DNA from: Methylibium sp965279545
Lineage (GTDB): Bacteria > Pseudomonadota > Gammaproteobacteria > Burkholderiales > Burkholderiaceae_C
NCBI RefSeq assembly: GCF_965279545.1
Contig: NZ_OZ257250.1
Coordinates: 3,658,001 to 3,722,000, forward strand
Length of the DNA stretch: 64,000 nucleotides
Direction of reading: 5' to 3'
Position 1 is the stretch's first letter; each line of letters opens with the position of its first letter. Below are positions 15,852-24,113 of this stretch, piece by piece. The position numbers and the translations under genes were made by a program. The notes beneath the pieces were generated by a model. That model ran no database searches. It saw only the letters and a list, made by a program, of their open reading frames with translations, and was not told the origin of the DNA.

Positions 15852-16763
15852 ATGACCGGCGCCACACTGGCCCTCGAGGGCAGGCCCACCGCAGTGGCCA
15901 TCACGCCGCGCGACCTGCGCAACGCGACGACCGAGGCGCCTTGGGTGCGCCGCACATTGATCGGCATCGCGCTGCTGTTCCTGACCGTGTTCCTGTTCGT
16001 GCCGCTGGTGACGGTGTTCGTCGAGGCGCTGAAGAAGGGCTGGGGCGTCTACCTGGCGGCGATCGTCGAGCCCGATGCGCTGTCGGCCATCAAGCTCACG
16101 CTGCTCGCGGCGGCCGTGTCGCTGCCGCTGAACCTGGTGTTCGGCGTGGCGGCGGCCTGGTGCATCGCCAAGTTCGACTTCCGCGGCAAGAACGTGCTGC
16201 TGACGCTGATCGACCTGCCGTTCTCGGTGAGCCCGGTGATCGCCGGCCTGATCTTCGTGCTGGTGTTCGGCCTGCAGGGCTGGCTGGGCGGCTGGCTGCG
16301 CGAGCACGACCTGAGGATCATCTTCGCGCTGCCCGGCATCGTGCTGGCCACCGTGTTCATCACCTTCCCGTTCATCGCGCGCGAGCTGATCCCGCTGATG
16401 CAGGCGCAGGGCGTCGAGCAGGAAGAGGCCGCGCGCGTGCTCGGGGCCTCGGGCTGGCAGATCTTCCGGCGCGTCACGCTGCCCAACATCAAGTGGGCGC
16501 TGCTGTACGGCGTGATCCTGTGCAATGCGCGGGCGATGGGCGAGTTCGGCGCGGTGTCGGTCGTCTCGGGCCACATTCGCGGCCAGACCAACACGATGCC
16601 GCTGCACATCGAGATTCTCTACAACGAATACCAGTTCGCGGCCTCGTTCGCGGTGGCTTCGCTGCTGGCCGGCCTGGCTCTGGTGACGCTGGTGCTGAAG
16701 TACGTGGTCGAGCGGCGCGTAAGGAACGAGATCAAGGGCGCGAGCGCGCAGGAGTCCGCATGA
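15852..16763 (+). CDS. cysW: Sulfate/thiosulfate ABC transporter permease CysW
   Basis: A 303-residue permease partner of CysT. The EAA loop is EEAARVLGASGWQIFRRVTLP. ARAMGEFGAVSVVSGHIRGQT is a CysW signature, and six hydrophobic segments are visible. About 40 N-terminal polar residues precede the first membrane segment, longer than in E. coli. The ATG is preceded by AGGGAG. The stop overlaps the cysA start (ATGA), coupling translation. Confidence 0.95.
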   Translation: MTGATLALEGRPTAVAITPRDLRNATTEAPWVRRTLIGIALLFLTVFLFVPLVTVFVEALKKGWGVYLAAIVEPDALSAIKLTLLAAAVSLPLNLVFGVAAAWCIAKFDFRGKNVLLTLIDLPFSVSPVIAGLIFVLVFGLQGWLGGWLREHDLRIIFALPGIVLATVFITFPFIARELIPLMQAQGVEQEEAARVLGASGWQIFRRVTLPNIKWALLYGVILCNARAMGEFGAVSVVSGHIRGQTNTMPLHIEILYNEYQFAASFAVASLLAGLALVTLVLKYVVERRVRNEIKGASAQESA

Positions 16764-17818
16764 GCATTGAAGTCCGTCAGTTGAACAAGCGCTTCGGCAA
16801 GACCGTCGTCTGCGACAACGTCTCGATCGACATCCCGTCCGGCGAGCTGGTGGCGCTGCTCGGGCCCTCGGGCTCGGGCAAGACCACGCTGCTGCGCATC
16901 ATCGCGGGGCTGGAAGTGCCCGACAGCGGCAGCGTGCTGTTCCATGGCGAGGACGCCACCCGCACCGACGTGCGCGAGCGCCAGGTCGGTTTCGTGTTCC
17001 AGCACTACGCGCTGTTCGCGCACATGACGATCTTCGAGAACGTGGCCTTCGGCCTGCGCGTGCGGCCCAAGGCCGTCCGGCCGAGCGAGGCCGAGATCAG
17101 GAGCAAGGTTACGGCGCTGCTGAAGCTGGTGCAGCTCGACTGGATCGCCGATCGCTTCCCGCACCAGCTGTCGGGGGGGCAGCGCCAGCGCATCGCGCTC
17201 GCGCGCGCGCTGGCGGTCGAGCCGAAGGTGCTGCTGCTCGACGAGCCCTTTGGCGCGCTCGACGCCAAGGTGCGCAAGGAACTGCGCCGCTGGCTGCGCC
17301 GCCTGCACGACGAGGTGCACGTGACCAGCGTGTTCGTCACGCACGACCAGGAAGAGGCGATGGAAGTCGCCGACCGCATCGTCGTGATGAACCAGGGCCG
17401 GGTCGAGCAGGACGGCCCGCCCGACGAGGTGTACGACCACCCGGCCTCGCCCTTCGTGCTGCAGTTCCTCGGCGACGTGAACCTGTTCCACGGCCGCTTC
17501 GGCGCGGGCCGGGGCGATGCCAAGGGTGGCGGCGAGGTCAGCTATGTGCGGCCGCATGAGCTGGCGATCCTGGCCGCGCCGACCGAAGGCTCGCTGCCGG
17601 TGACGCTGTCGCAGGCGCTGACCGTCGGCCCGAACACGCGCGTCGAATTCAAGCGCCTCGACGACGGCAGCTACATCGACGTCGAGTTGCCGCGTTCGGA
17701 GTTCCATGCGCTGCGCGAACGTTTCCCGCTCGACCCGGGTGCCACGGTGCATCTGCTGCCGCGTCGGGTGACGCGCTTCGCGCAGGAAACGGCGGCCGAT
17801 CCGGCGGCGATGATCTGA
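16760..17818 (+). CDS. cysA: Sulfate/thiosulfate ABC transporter ATP-binding protein
   Basis: A 352-residue ABC ATPase for sulfate import. Walker A GPSGSGKTT (near residues 35-43), Q-loop VFQHYALFAHM, signature LSGGQRQRI, Walker B LLLLDEPFGALD and H-loop VFVTHDQEEA are intact. The C-terminal TOBE-type domain (from about residue 245) holds the CysA-like YVRPHELAI segment. GGAG precedes the ATG. It is the last gene of the operon; about 440 bases without a gene follow before cysB. Confidence 0.96.
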   Translation: MSIEVRQLNKRFGKTVVCDNVSIDIPSGELVALLGPSGSGKTTLLRIIAGLEVPDSGSVLFHGEDATRTDVRERQVGFVFQHYALFAHMTIFENVAFGLRVRPKAVRPSEAEIRSKVTALLKLVQLDWIADRFPHQLSGGQRQRIALARALAVEPKVLLLDEPFGALDAKVRKELRRWLRRLHDEVHVTSVFVTHDQEEAMEVADRIVVMNQGRVEQDGPPDEVYDHPASPFVLQFLGDVNLFHGRFGAGRGDAKGGGEVSYVRPHELAILAAPTEGSLPVTLSQALTVGPNTRVEFKRLDDGSYIDVELPRSEFHALRERFPLDPGATVHLLPRRVTRFAQETAADPAAMI

Positions 17819-18260
17819 TCGGGCCGCACCGGGGCTCGCGCCCTCGGTGGTGCGTCAAAGACTGCTCATACGGACTCGCATTCAAACCCGTCAAATCGGC
17901 CGGCGACCTCGGGTCGTTGCAGCCGTTCGTGTGCGGGGGGTGGTGGCTGAGGTTTGAAGCGGCCACCGGCCGGCTGCCTGCAGGTACCGCGCGGCGCTGA
18001 CGAGGACGCCGGGCGAGCGACTCCGCTCATGTCCCCCGGTGCCGGCCCCAGGGCCGACCCCTCCTCCTTTACTTCGCTGCGCCGCTCACCCGACGCCCTC
18101 GCCAGCACTCACCATCGCCGCCTGCGCAGGCCGTCAAACCGCGACCCGGCGCAGCGCCCCCGCTGACGTTTGACGGTCAGCTTTCCGGACAAAGACACCG
18201 AACTCCGCAACCAGCCCTGACCCAAGCTTCAATCCGATGCGCTTGAATGCAATGCCCGCG
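17819..18260. other. Intergenic region between convergent cysA and cysB
   Basis: 442 bases without a supportable gene. The first half holds short GC-rich palindromes such as GCGGCCACCGGCCGGC and a less GC-rich patch at 17860-17900. The second half holds repeat A copy 2. No tRNA, clear terminator with a T-run, or mobile-element end was seen. Confidence 0.6.
18086..18199. repeat. Dispersed repeat A, copy 2
   Basis: Second copy of the element at 11498-11610. It contains the palindrome GCCTGCGCAGGC at 18120-18131 and a larger inverted repeat, CCGTCAAAC (18131-18139) with GTTTGACGG (18168-18176). That second arm has decayed in copy 1. An RNA made from it would fold on both strands. Confidence 0.75.
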
Positions 18261-19199
18261 TCACAGCTCGTCGATCTTCCCACCGTCGAGCGCGCGCTGC
18301 ACCACCTTGCGCGTGAGCGTCGGTGCGAAGCTCTCGATGAAGTCGTAGACGTAGGCGCGCAGGTAGCTGCCGCGCTTGAGCGCGAGGCGCGTCATGTTGA
18401 CGGCGAACAGGTGGCGTGCATCGAGCGCGCGCAGGTGGCGGTCGCGCTCCTCGTCGTAGGCGATCGAGGCGACGATGCCGACCCCCAGGCCCAGCTCCAC
18501 GTAGGTCTTGATCACGTCGGCGTCCATCGCGGTCAGCGCCAGCGTCGGCGTCAGGCCCTCGCGCGAGAAGGCCTCGTCGATGTGGGAGCGGCCGGTGTAG
18601 CCGGCGTCGTAGGTGATCAGCGGGTGCTCGGCCAGACGCCGCAGCGTCAGCGGCTCGCCGTCGAGCAGCGGATGCCCGGGCGGCAGCAGCACCGCGTGCG
18701 TCCAGCGGTAGCAGGGCAGCGCCACCAGGTCCGGGTACTGGGCCAGGGCCTCGGTGGCGATGCCGATGTCGGCCTCGCCGTCGAGCAGCATCTGCGCCAC
18801 CTGCTTCGGTGAGCCCTGGTGCAACTGCAGCTGCACGCCCGGGTGGCTGCTGCGGAAGTCGCGCACCGCCGGCGGCAGCGCGTAGCGCGCCTGCGAGTGC
18901 GTGGCCGCGATCGACAGCGGGCCATGGTCCTGCTGGGCGTAGTCGGCGCCGGCGCGTCTCAGGTTCTCGGCGTCGTGCAGCAGCCGCTCGACGATCGGCA
19001 GCACGGCCTCGCCCGGCGCGGTGAGGCCGGTGAGGCGCTTGCCGGCGCGCACGAAGATGTCGACACCGAGTTCGTCTTCGAGCTCGCGGATCTGCCGGCT
19101 CACGCCGGGCTGCGAGGTATGCAATGCCTGGGCCACTTCGGTCAGGTTGAAGCCGAGCCGCACGGCCTCGCGCACCGAACGCAATTGCTGGAAGTTCAT
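18261..19199 (-). CDS. cysB: LysR-family sulfur regulator CysB
   Basis: A 312-residue LysR-type activator matching CysB/Cbl closely. It begins MNFQQLRSVREAVRLGFNLT, the HTH is EVAQALHTSQPGVSRQIREL, and YALPPAVRDFRSSHPGVQLQLHQGSP and TYDAGYTGRSHIDEAF are effector-domain segments typical of CysB. CysB responds to N-acetylserine or sulfate limitation and activates cys and ssu genes, all of which lie nearby. The start at 19199 gives the canonical N-terminus; an in-frame extension to 19322 has no CysB similarity. A TCGTTCC element upstream suggests autoregulation. Confidence 0.93.
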   Translation of the reverse strand: MNFQQLRSVREAVRLGFNLTEVAQALHTSQPGVSRQIRELEDELGVDIFVRAGKRLTGLTAPGEAVLPIVERLLHDAENLRRAGADYAQQDHGPLSIAATHSQARYALPPAVRDFRSSHPGVQLQLHQGSPKQVAQMLLDGEADIGIATEALAQYPDLVALPCYRWTHAVLLPPGHPLLDGEPLTLRRLAEHPLITYDAGYTGRSHIDEAFSREGLTPTLALTAMDADVIKTYVELGLGVGIVASIAYDEERDRHLRALDARHLFAVNMTRLALKRGSYLRAYVYDFIESFAPTLTRKVVQRALDGGKIDEL

Positions 19200-19240
19200 C
19201 GGTCGGTGGCTGCAGAGGAGGTGCGAGGACGGGACCGGCA

Positions 19241-19293
19241 ATTCTCCCTGCGCCGGCTCGCCGAGGGAACGATGCTTTGGTTGTTTGCATGAG
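19241..19293 (-). promoter_or_regulatory. Possible autoregulated cysB promoter
   Basis: On the minus strand TCGTTCC (19272 down to 19266), 19 bases, then GAGAAT (19246-19241) as a weak -10. This is the same spacing as the other sulfur promoters. The CAT block is shifted (CTCATGC). Weaker than the others. Confidence 0.35.
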
Positions 19294-19350
19294 CGCCGGG
19301 GGCATAAGGCGGGCCGGGACACGCACCCGCTCAGCCGGGGCTCCGTTCCT

Positions 19351-21474
19351 TCAGTCCGGCGCCGGGGCGAGCGTCGCAGTGCGTGCGGCGAGCGTGGCGC
19401 GCAGCGCCTTGAGCTTCTCGCGCGGGTCTTCCCTGGCCTTGCCTTCGTCGAGCTTCATCTCGGCGATGAAGCGGCTCGGGACACCGGCCACGGTCTCGCG
19501 GCCGCGCTTGCGGCGCTTGAGCCAGCTCACCGCCAGCGTGCTGCGCGCGCGGGTGATGCCCACGTACATCAGGCGCCGCTCTTCCTCGAGCCGCTGCGCC
19601 AGCGACTCGGCGGCCAGTGAGTCGTCGTCGGTCCTGAAGGGCAGCAGGCCTTCGTTGACGCCGGCCAGCACCACGTGCGGCCACTCCAGGCCCTTGGCGG
19701 CGTGCAGCGTCGAGAGCGTCAGCACGTTCTGGTCGTTGCCGCGCTCGGCCAGGCTGATGATCACCGCGATGGTCTGCGCCACTTCCAGCACGCTCTTGCG
19801 CGCGGTCTCGAACGTGCCGGCCTCCTGCGTGATCTCGCCGCCGCAGCGCTTGGCGATCCAGTCGACGAAGTCGAGCACATTGGACCAGCGGGCGGCGGCG
19901 AGCTTCTCGCTGTCCTCGCCATCGTGCAGGTGCTGCTCGTAGCCGATGTCCTTCAGCCAGCCCATCAGCAGCGCGCGCGCGTCCTCGGCGCCGGAGGTCT
20001 GGCGGGCGCGGTACTCGAGATCGCTGACGCAGCGGCCGAATTCGTGCAGCGAACCGACCGCCTTGGCGTTCAGTACCGTGCCCAGCGACTCGGCGAACAG
20101 CGCCTCGTAGAGCGACACCTTCCATTGGCCCGCGAACTCGCCCAGGCTCGCCAGCGTCTGGTGGCCGATGCCGCGCTTGGGCGTGGTCACGGCGCGCAGG
20201 AAAGCCGGGTCGTCGTCCTGGTTCACCAGCAGGCGCAGCCAGGCGCACAGGTCCTTGATCTCGGCGCGCTCGAAGTAACTCTGGCCGCCGGACACCTTGT
20301 ACGGGATTTGTGCCTTGCGCAGCGCCTGTTCGAACACGCGCGCCTGGTGGTTTGCGCGGTAGAGGATGGCGAAGTCCTTCCACTCCACGCCTTGGCCTCC
20401 AACCGCGCCCTGAGCGGTGCCCCCCTGGGTGCGCAGCGCCTGGATCTGGGTCACCGCACGCTCCGCTTCGTGCTCCTCGCTGTCGCTCTCCACCACGCGC
20501 ACCGGCTCGCCGTCGCCGTATTCGCTCCAGAGCTTCTTGTCGAAGATCTTCGGGTTGGCCGCGATCACGTGGTTCGCCGCGCGCAGGATGTTGCCGGTGG
20601 AGCGGTAGTTCTGTTCGAGCGCAATCACCTGCAGCGCCGGGTAGTCCTGCGGCAGGCGCTTGAGGTTGTCGATCGTCGCGCCGCGCCAGCCGTAGATCGA
20701 CTGGTCGTCGTCCCCGACGGCGGTGAACATCGCCGGCCGATCGCGGCCACCCTGCCCGTCCCCGACCAGCAGCTTCAGCAACTCGTACTGCTGGGCGTTG
20801 GTGTCCTGGTACTCGTCGACCAGCACGTGGCGCAGCGTGTCCTGCCATTTCGCGCGCACCTCGTCGTGCCGTTGCAGCAGCGCGACCGGCAGGCCGATCA
20901 GGTCGTCGAAGTCGACCGCCTGGTAGGCCGAGAGCCGCTCCTGGTAGCGCGCCATCACGCGCGCGGCCTGCACTTCGTCGGGGTTCTTCGCCTCGGCCTC
21001 GGCCTGCGCGGGCGTCAGGCCCTGGTTCTTCCACAGGCTGATCGTCCACTGCCAGCGCCGCGCGGTCTTGGCGTCGGTGGTGCCGCCGGCGTCGCGCAGG
21101 ATGCCCAGCACGTCGTCGCTGTCGAGGATCGAGAAGCTGGGCTTGAGGCCGAGCGCCGCACCGTCCGCGCGCAGCAGCCGCACGCCCAGTGCATGGAAGG
21201 TGCTGATCACCAGCCCCTTGGCCGCGCGCGCGCCGACGAGCGCCTTCGCGCGCTCGCGCATCTCGGCCGCGGCCTTGTTGGTGAAGGTGATGGCGGCGAT
21301 CTGCGACGGCGCCAGCCCGGCCTGCAGCAGGCGTGCGATCTTGTGCGTGATCACGCGCGTCTTGCCCGAGCCGGCGCCGGCCAGCACCAGGCAGGGACCG
21401 GCCAGGTGATGGACCGCCTGCATCTGGGCAGCGTTGAGCGAGGCGGGCGCGGACAAGGCAGACGAGGAAGACAA
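19351..21474 (-). CDS. rep: ATP-dependent DNA helicase Rep (UvrD superfamily)
   Basis: A 707-residue SF1A helicase that moves 3' to 5' and helps replication forks past obstacles. LNAAQMQAV then GPCLVLAGAGSGKTRVITHK gives Q-motif and Walker A; ITFTNKAAAEMRERA is motif Ia, VDEYQDTN motif II, GDDDQSIYGWRGA motif III, and LSTLHAAKGLEWPHV and GITRARSTL motifs V and VI. The TTG at 21474 is preferred because it yields a normal N-terminus and lies just after a -10-like TATCAT. In-frame ATGs at 21537 and 21582 would add residues and the latter overlaps the divergent gene. Confidence 0.9.
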   Translation of the reverse strand: MSSSSALSAPASLNAAQMQAVHHLAGPCLVLAGAGSGKTRVITHKIARLLQAGLAPSQIAAITFTNKAAAEMRERAKALVGARAAKGLVISTFHALGVRLLRADGAALGLKPSFSILDSDDVLGILRDAGGTTDAKTARRWQWTISLWKNQGLTPAQAEAEAKNPDEVQAARVMARYQERLSAYQAVDFDDLIGLPVALLQRHDEVRAKWQDTLRHVLVDEYQDTNAQQYELLKLLVGDGQGGRDRPAMFTAVGDDDQSIYGWRGATIDNLKRLPQDYPALQVIALEQNYRSTGNILRAANHVIAANPKIFDKKLWSEYGDGEPVRVVESDSEEHEAERAVTQIQALRTQGGTAQGAVGGQGVEWKDFAILYRANHQARVFEQALRKAQIPYKVSGGQSYFERAEIKDLCAWLRLLVNQDDDPAFLRAVTTPKRGIGHQTLASLGEFAGQWKVSLYEALFAESLGTVLNAKAVGSLHEFGRCVSDLEYRARQTSGAEDARALLMGWLKDIGYEQHLHDGEDSEKLAAARWSNVLDFVDWIAKRCGGEITQEAGTFETARKSVLEVAQTIAVIISLAERGNDQNVLTLSTLHAAKGLEWPHVVLAGVNEGLLPFRTDDDSLAAESLAQRLEEERRLMYVGITRARSTLAVSWLKRRKRGRETVAGVPSRFIAEMKLDEGKAREDPREKLKALRATLAARTATLAPAPD

Positions 21475-21559
21475 AACCGGGGTGGCAAGGGGGCGCGCGA
21501 TGATAGCCAAGCGGTCATGCCCGACGCCGCGCCGCATGTCCTGGGATACTGCCGCCCCG

Positions 21560-22264
21560 ATGCAAGCGATCCTTTCGGTCACGGTGCCGTTCTTCGCGCT
21601 CGTGCTGTGCGGCTACCTCGCGGCGCGCACGCGCGCGATGCCGGAGGCGGCGATCCCCGGCCTGAATGCCTTCGTGCTGTTCTTCGCACTGCCCTGCATG
21701 CTGTTCCGCTTCGGTGCGGCGACGCCGATCGGCAACCTGTTGAACCCGACGATGCTGGCGGTGTATGCCGCAGCCGGTCTGTGCATCGTGGCGCTGACGA
21801 TTCTGCTCACGCACGGTGCACGCGTGCACCTGAAGGATGCGGCCTTCGGTGCCCTGGTCGCCGCTTTCCCGAACACCGGCTTCATGGGCATGCCGATGAT
21901 GACCGCCTTGTTCGGCGCCGCCGCGGCCGGCCCGATGATGGTCACGTTGCTGGTGGGCTTGGCCTATGAGAACGACAAGGCGCCTGCGCTGAACCTTGGT
22001 AAGCGTGACTCGGTGACCGCAACCGCCCAGTACACCCTTGGTGCCAGCGAGTTCCACGTGTCCGTCGGCTACGCTGGCAAGTGGGACAACGTGCCCGATT
22101 CGGATGCCATCCAGTACACGCTCGGCTACAACTACAACCTGTCCAAGCGCACCAAGGTGTACGCGTTCTATTACTCGATCGACAACAACAAGTTTGCCTA
22201 CGGTCCTGGTTTGGCTGACCAGACCTTCTCGTCGATCGGCCTCGGCATCCGCCACAACTTCTGA
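21560..22264 (+). CDS. Chimeric gene: AEC transporter N-terminus fused to porin C-terminus
   Basis: A 234-residue in-frame fusion. Residues 1 to about 132 (MQAILSVTVPFFALVLCGYL to GPMMVTLLV) are the first half of an auxin-efflux-carrier (AEC) permease, with PALPCMLF-like ALPCMLFRFGA and FPNTGFMGMPMM. Residues from about 133 on (GLAYENDKAPAL, ASEFHVSVGYAGKWD, QYTLGYNYNLSKRTKVYAFY, ending GLGIRHNF) are the last beta-strands of a trimeric Gram-negative porin with the terminal Phe needed for outer-membrane insertion. AEC proteins are normally about 310 residues and porins about 350, so both are truncated at the join near 21945-21960. Third-position base use becomes richer in T and A after the join. 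The product cannot work as either parent; this is a deletion junction or an assembly artefact. Confidence 0.85.
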   Translation: MQAILSVTVPFFALVLCGYLAARTRAMPEAAIPGLNAFVLFFALPCMLFRFGAATPIGNLLNPTMLAVYAAAGLCIVALTILLTHGARVHLKDAAFGALVAAFPNTGFMGMPMMTALFGAAAAGPMMVTLLVGLAYENDKAPALNLGKRDSVTATAQYTLGASEFHVSVGYAGKWDNVPDSDAIQYTLGYNYNLSKRTKVYAFYYSIDNNKFAYGPGLADQTFSSIGLGIRHNF

Positions 22265-22282
22265 GTCTCGCGACCCAGTTTG

Positions 22283-22308
22283 AAAAGCGGCCTGCGGGCC
22301 GCTTTTTT
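22283..22308 (+). terminator. Rho-independent terminator of the porin remnant
   Basis: AAAAGCGGCC (22283-22292), loop TGCG, GGCCGCTTTTTT (22297-22308): a strong GC stem with a six-T tract, 18 bases after the porin stop. This is a genuine porin 3' end, so the junction upstream preserved native porin downstream sequence. Confidence 0.9.
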
Positions 22309-22379
22309 GCATCAAGCACGGCGACAATCGATCACGGACGATCCGTCGCCACCGACCCGGAACCCACGAGGACAACCGC

Positions 22380-23231
22380 ATGAAGTTCACGACCCGCCAG
22401 TTTCTGAAAACCGCCGGCCTGCTCGGTGTCGGCCTGTTGCTCGCCGCCTGTGGCAAGAAGGAAGAGCCGGCCCCCGTTGCCGTGCCCGCCTCGGCGCCGA
22501 CCCCGGTCGCCTCCGCACCGGCTCCCGCCAAGGTCTACGTGGTCGGCACCGATGCCGCCTACGCGCCGTTCGAATTCCAGAACGAGAAGGGCGAGATCGT
22601 CGGCTTCAGCATCGACCTGCTGCAGGCCGTGGCGGCCAAGGGCGGCTTCGAGGTCAAGTTCGTCAACACGCCGTGGGAAGGCATCTTCAACGCGCTGCAA
22701 CAGGGCGACCGCGACCTGCTGATCTCGTCGATCACGATCACCGACGAGCGCAAGCAGACGATGGACTTCTCCACGCCCTACTTCGACGCCTACCAGCTGA
22801 TCGCAGTGAAGGCCACCTCCAAGGTCGCGAAGTTCGACGACCTGAAGAAGCTCAAGGTCGGCGTGCAGACCGGCACCACCGGCGACGAGGTCGTCACCAA
22901 GCTGCAGGGCAAGAACAGCGCCAACGTCAAGCGCTTCGAGTCCACGCCGCTGGCGCTGAAGGAGCTCGAGGCCGGTGGCGTCGATGCCGTCGTGGCCGAC
23001 AACGGCGTGATCATCAACTACGTCACCAACAACTCGGCCGCCAACTTCAAGACCGTCAGCGACAGCGCCTTCGCACCCGAGCAGTACGGCATCGCCGTGA
23101 AGAAGGGCAACGCCGAACTGCTGGAGAAGGTGAACAAGGGCATCGCGGCGATCAAGGCCGACGGCAGTTACGAGCAGGTCTACGCCAAGACCTTCGGTGC
23201 AGCCGCTCCCGCGGCGGCGGCTTCCAAGTAA
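22380..23231 (+). CDS. Amino-acid ABC transporter substrate-binding lipoprotein
   Basis: A 283-residue solute-binding protein (family 3, polar or basic amino acids). Signal peptide ends GLLLAAC with lipid-bearing Cys24, followed by a Pro/Ala/Val linker (residues 28-55). The binding domain shows YVVGTDAAYAPFEFQNEKGEIVGF, DLLISSITITDERKQTMDFS and VGVQTGTTGDE, the family hallmarks. It is preceded by GAGGACAACCGC and followed after 33 bases by its permease. No ATPase gene is adjacent. Confidence 0.9.
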   Translation: MKFTTRQFLKTAGLLGVGLLLAACGKKEEPAPVAVPASAPTPVASAPAPAKVYVVGTDAAYAPFEFQNEKGEIVGFSIDLLQAVAAKGGFEVKFVNTPWEGIFNALQQGDRDLLISSITITDERKQTMDFSTPYFDAYQLIAVKATSKVAKFDDLKKLKVGVQTGTTGDEVVTKLQGKNSANVKRFESTPLALKELEAGGVDAVVADNGVIINYVTNNSAANFKTVSDSAFAPEQYGIAVKKGNAELLEKVNKGIAAIKADGSYEQVYAKTFGAAAPAAAASK

Positions 23232-23264
23232 GCGGCAGCCTCATCAGGACCTCGAGGATCTCCC

Positions 23265-24017
23265 ATGGACTTTCGCTGGGAGATCCTGGCCGGCTACGGA
23301 CCGCTGTTCCTGGCCGGCATCCTGATGACGATCAAGCTGACGATCGTCGCGATCGTCGCCGGCCTCGCGCTCGGGCTGGTGCTCGGCCTGATCAGCAGCA
23401 CGCGTTATGCGCCCCGGCCGAGGTCGCCGCTGGCGGCGGCGCTGCTGAAGCCCGCGCAGTGGCTGACCATCGCCTACGTCACCTTCTTCCGCGGCACGCC
23501 GCTGTTCGTGCAGATCCTGCTGGTGCACTTCGCGCTGATGCCGGCGCTCATCCATCCGGACAACGGCCTGCTGCTCGCCGGCGAGGCCGCACGTGATTTT
23601 CGCCAGAACTACGGCGCCTTCTTCTCCGGTGCGCTGGCGCTCACGCTGAACGCCGGCGCCTACATCTCCGAGATCTTCCGCGCCGGCATCCAGAGCATCC
23701 ACGGCGGGCAGACGCAGGCGGCCTACAGCCTGGGCCTGACGCACGCGCAGAGCATGCGCCACGTGATCCTGCCGCAGGCGGTGCGGCGCATGGTGCCGCC
23801 GCTGGTCAACGAGGCGGTCACGCTGATCAAGGATTCGTCGCTGGTGTCCGCCATCGGCCTGGCCGAGCTGGCGCTGGCGGCGCGCACCGTGGCCGGCGCG
23901 TACTCGCGCTACTGGGAGCCCTACCTCGCGATCTCGGCCGTCTACCTGCTGCTCACCTGGCTGCTGTCGACGCTGGCCAAGCGGCTCGAATCGCCCGAGC
24001 ATCTGCGCGGGCGGTGA
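23265..24017 (+). CDS. Amino-acid ABC transporter permease (His/Glu/Gln type)
   Basis: A 250-residue permease of the HisM/GlnP class. It starts MDFRWEILAGYGPLFLAGILMTI; VTFFRGTPLFVQILLVHFALMP is the typical conserved stretch and the EAA loop is AAYSLGLTHAQSMRHVILPQAVR. Four to five membrane segments. It works with the lipoprotein upstream. The cognate ATP-binding subunit is missing here: the next gene is priA on the other strand, so the ATPase must be elsewhere or was lost. Confidence 0.9.
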   Translation: MDFRWEILAGYGPLFLAGILMTIKLTIVAIVAGLALGLVLGLISSTRYAPRPRSPLAAALLKPAQWLTIAYVTFFRGTPLFVQILLVHFALMPALIHPDNGLLLAGEAARDFRQNYGAFFSGALALTLNAGAYISEIFRAGIQSIHGGQTQAAYSLGLTHAQSMRHVILPQAVRRMVPPLVNEAVTLIKDSSLVSAIGLAELALAARTVAGAYSRYWEPYLAISAVYLLLTWLLSTLAKRLESPEHLRGR

Positions 24018-24113
24018 AGCGGCCGGGCGCTGCGCCAGCCACGCCCCTACACGAGCGGCCACAGCGAGCCGAACGACGCAGCGTGATTTGACGGGCTCGG
24101 ATGCGAGCCGGCC

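Noticed and set aside
17819..18260. Possible mobile-element remnant or tRNA in the cysA-cysB gap
   Set aside because: No transposase fragment, terminal inverted repeats with target duplication, or cloverleaf was found; only the dispersed repeat and short palindromes.
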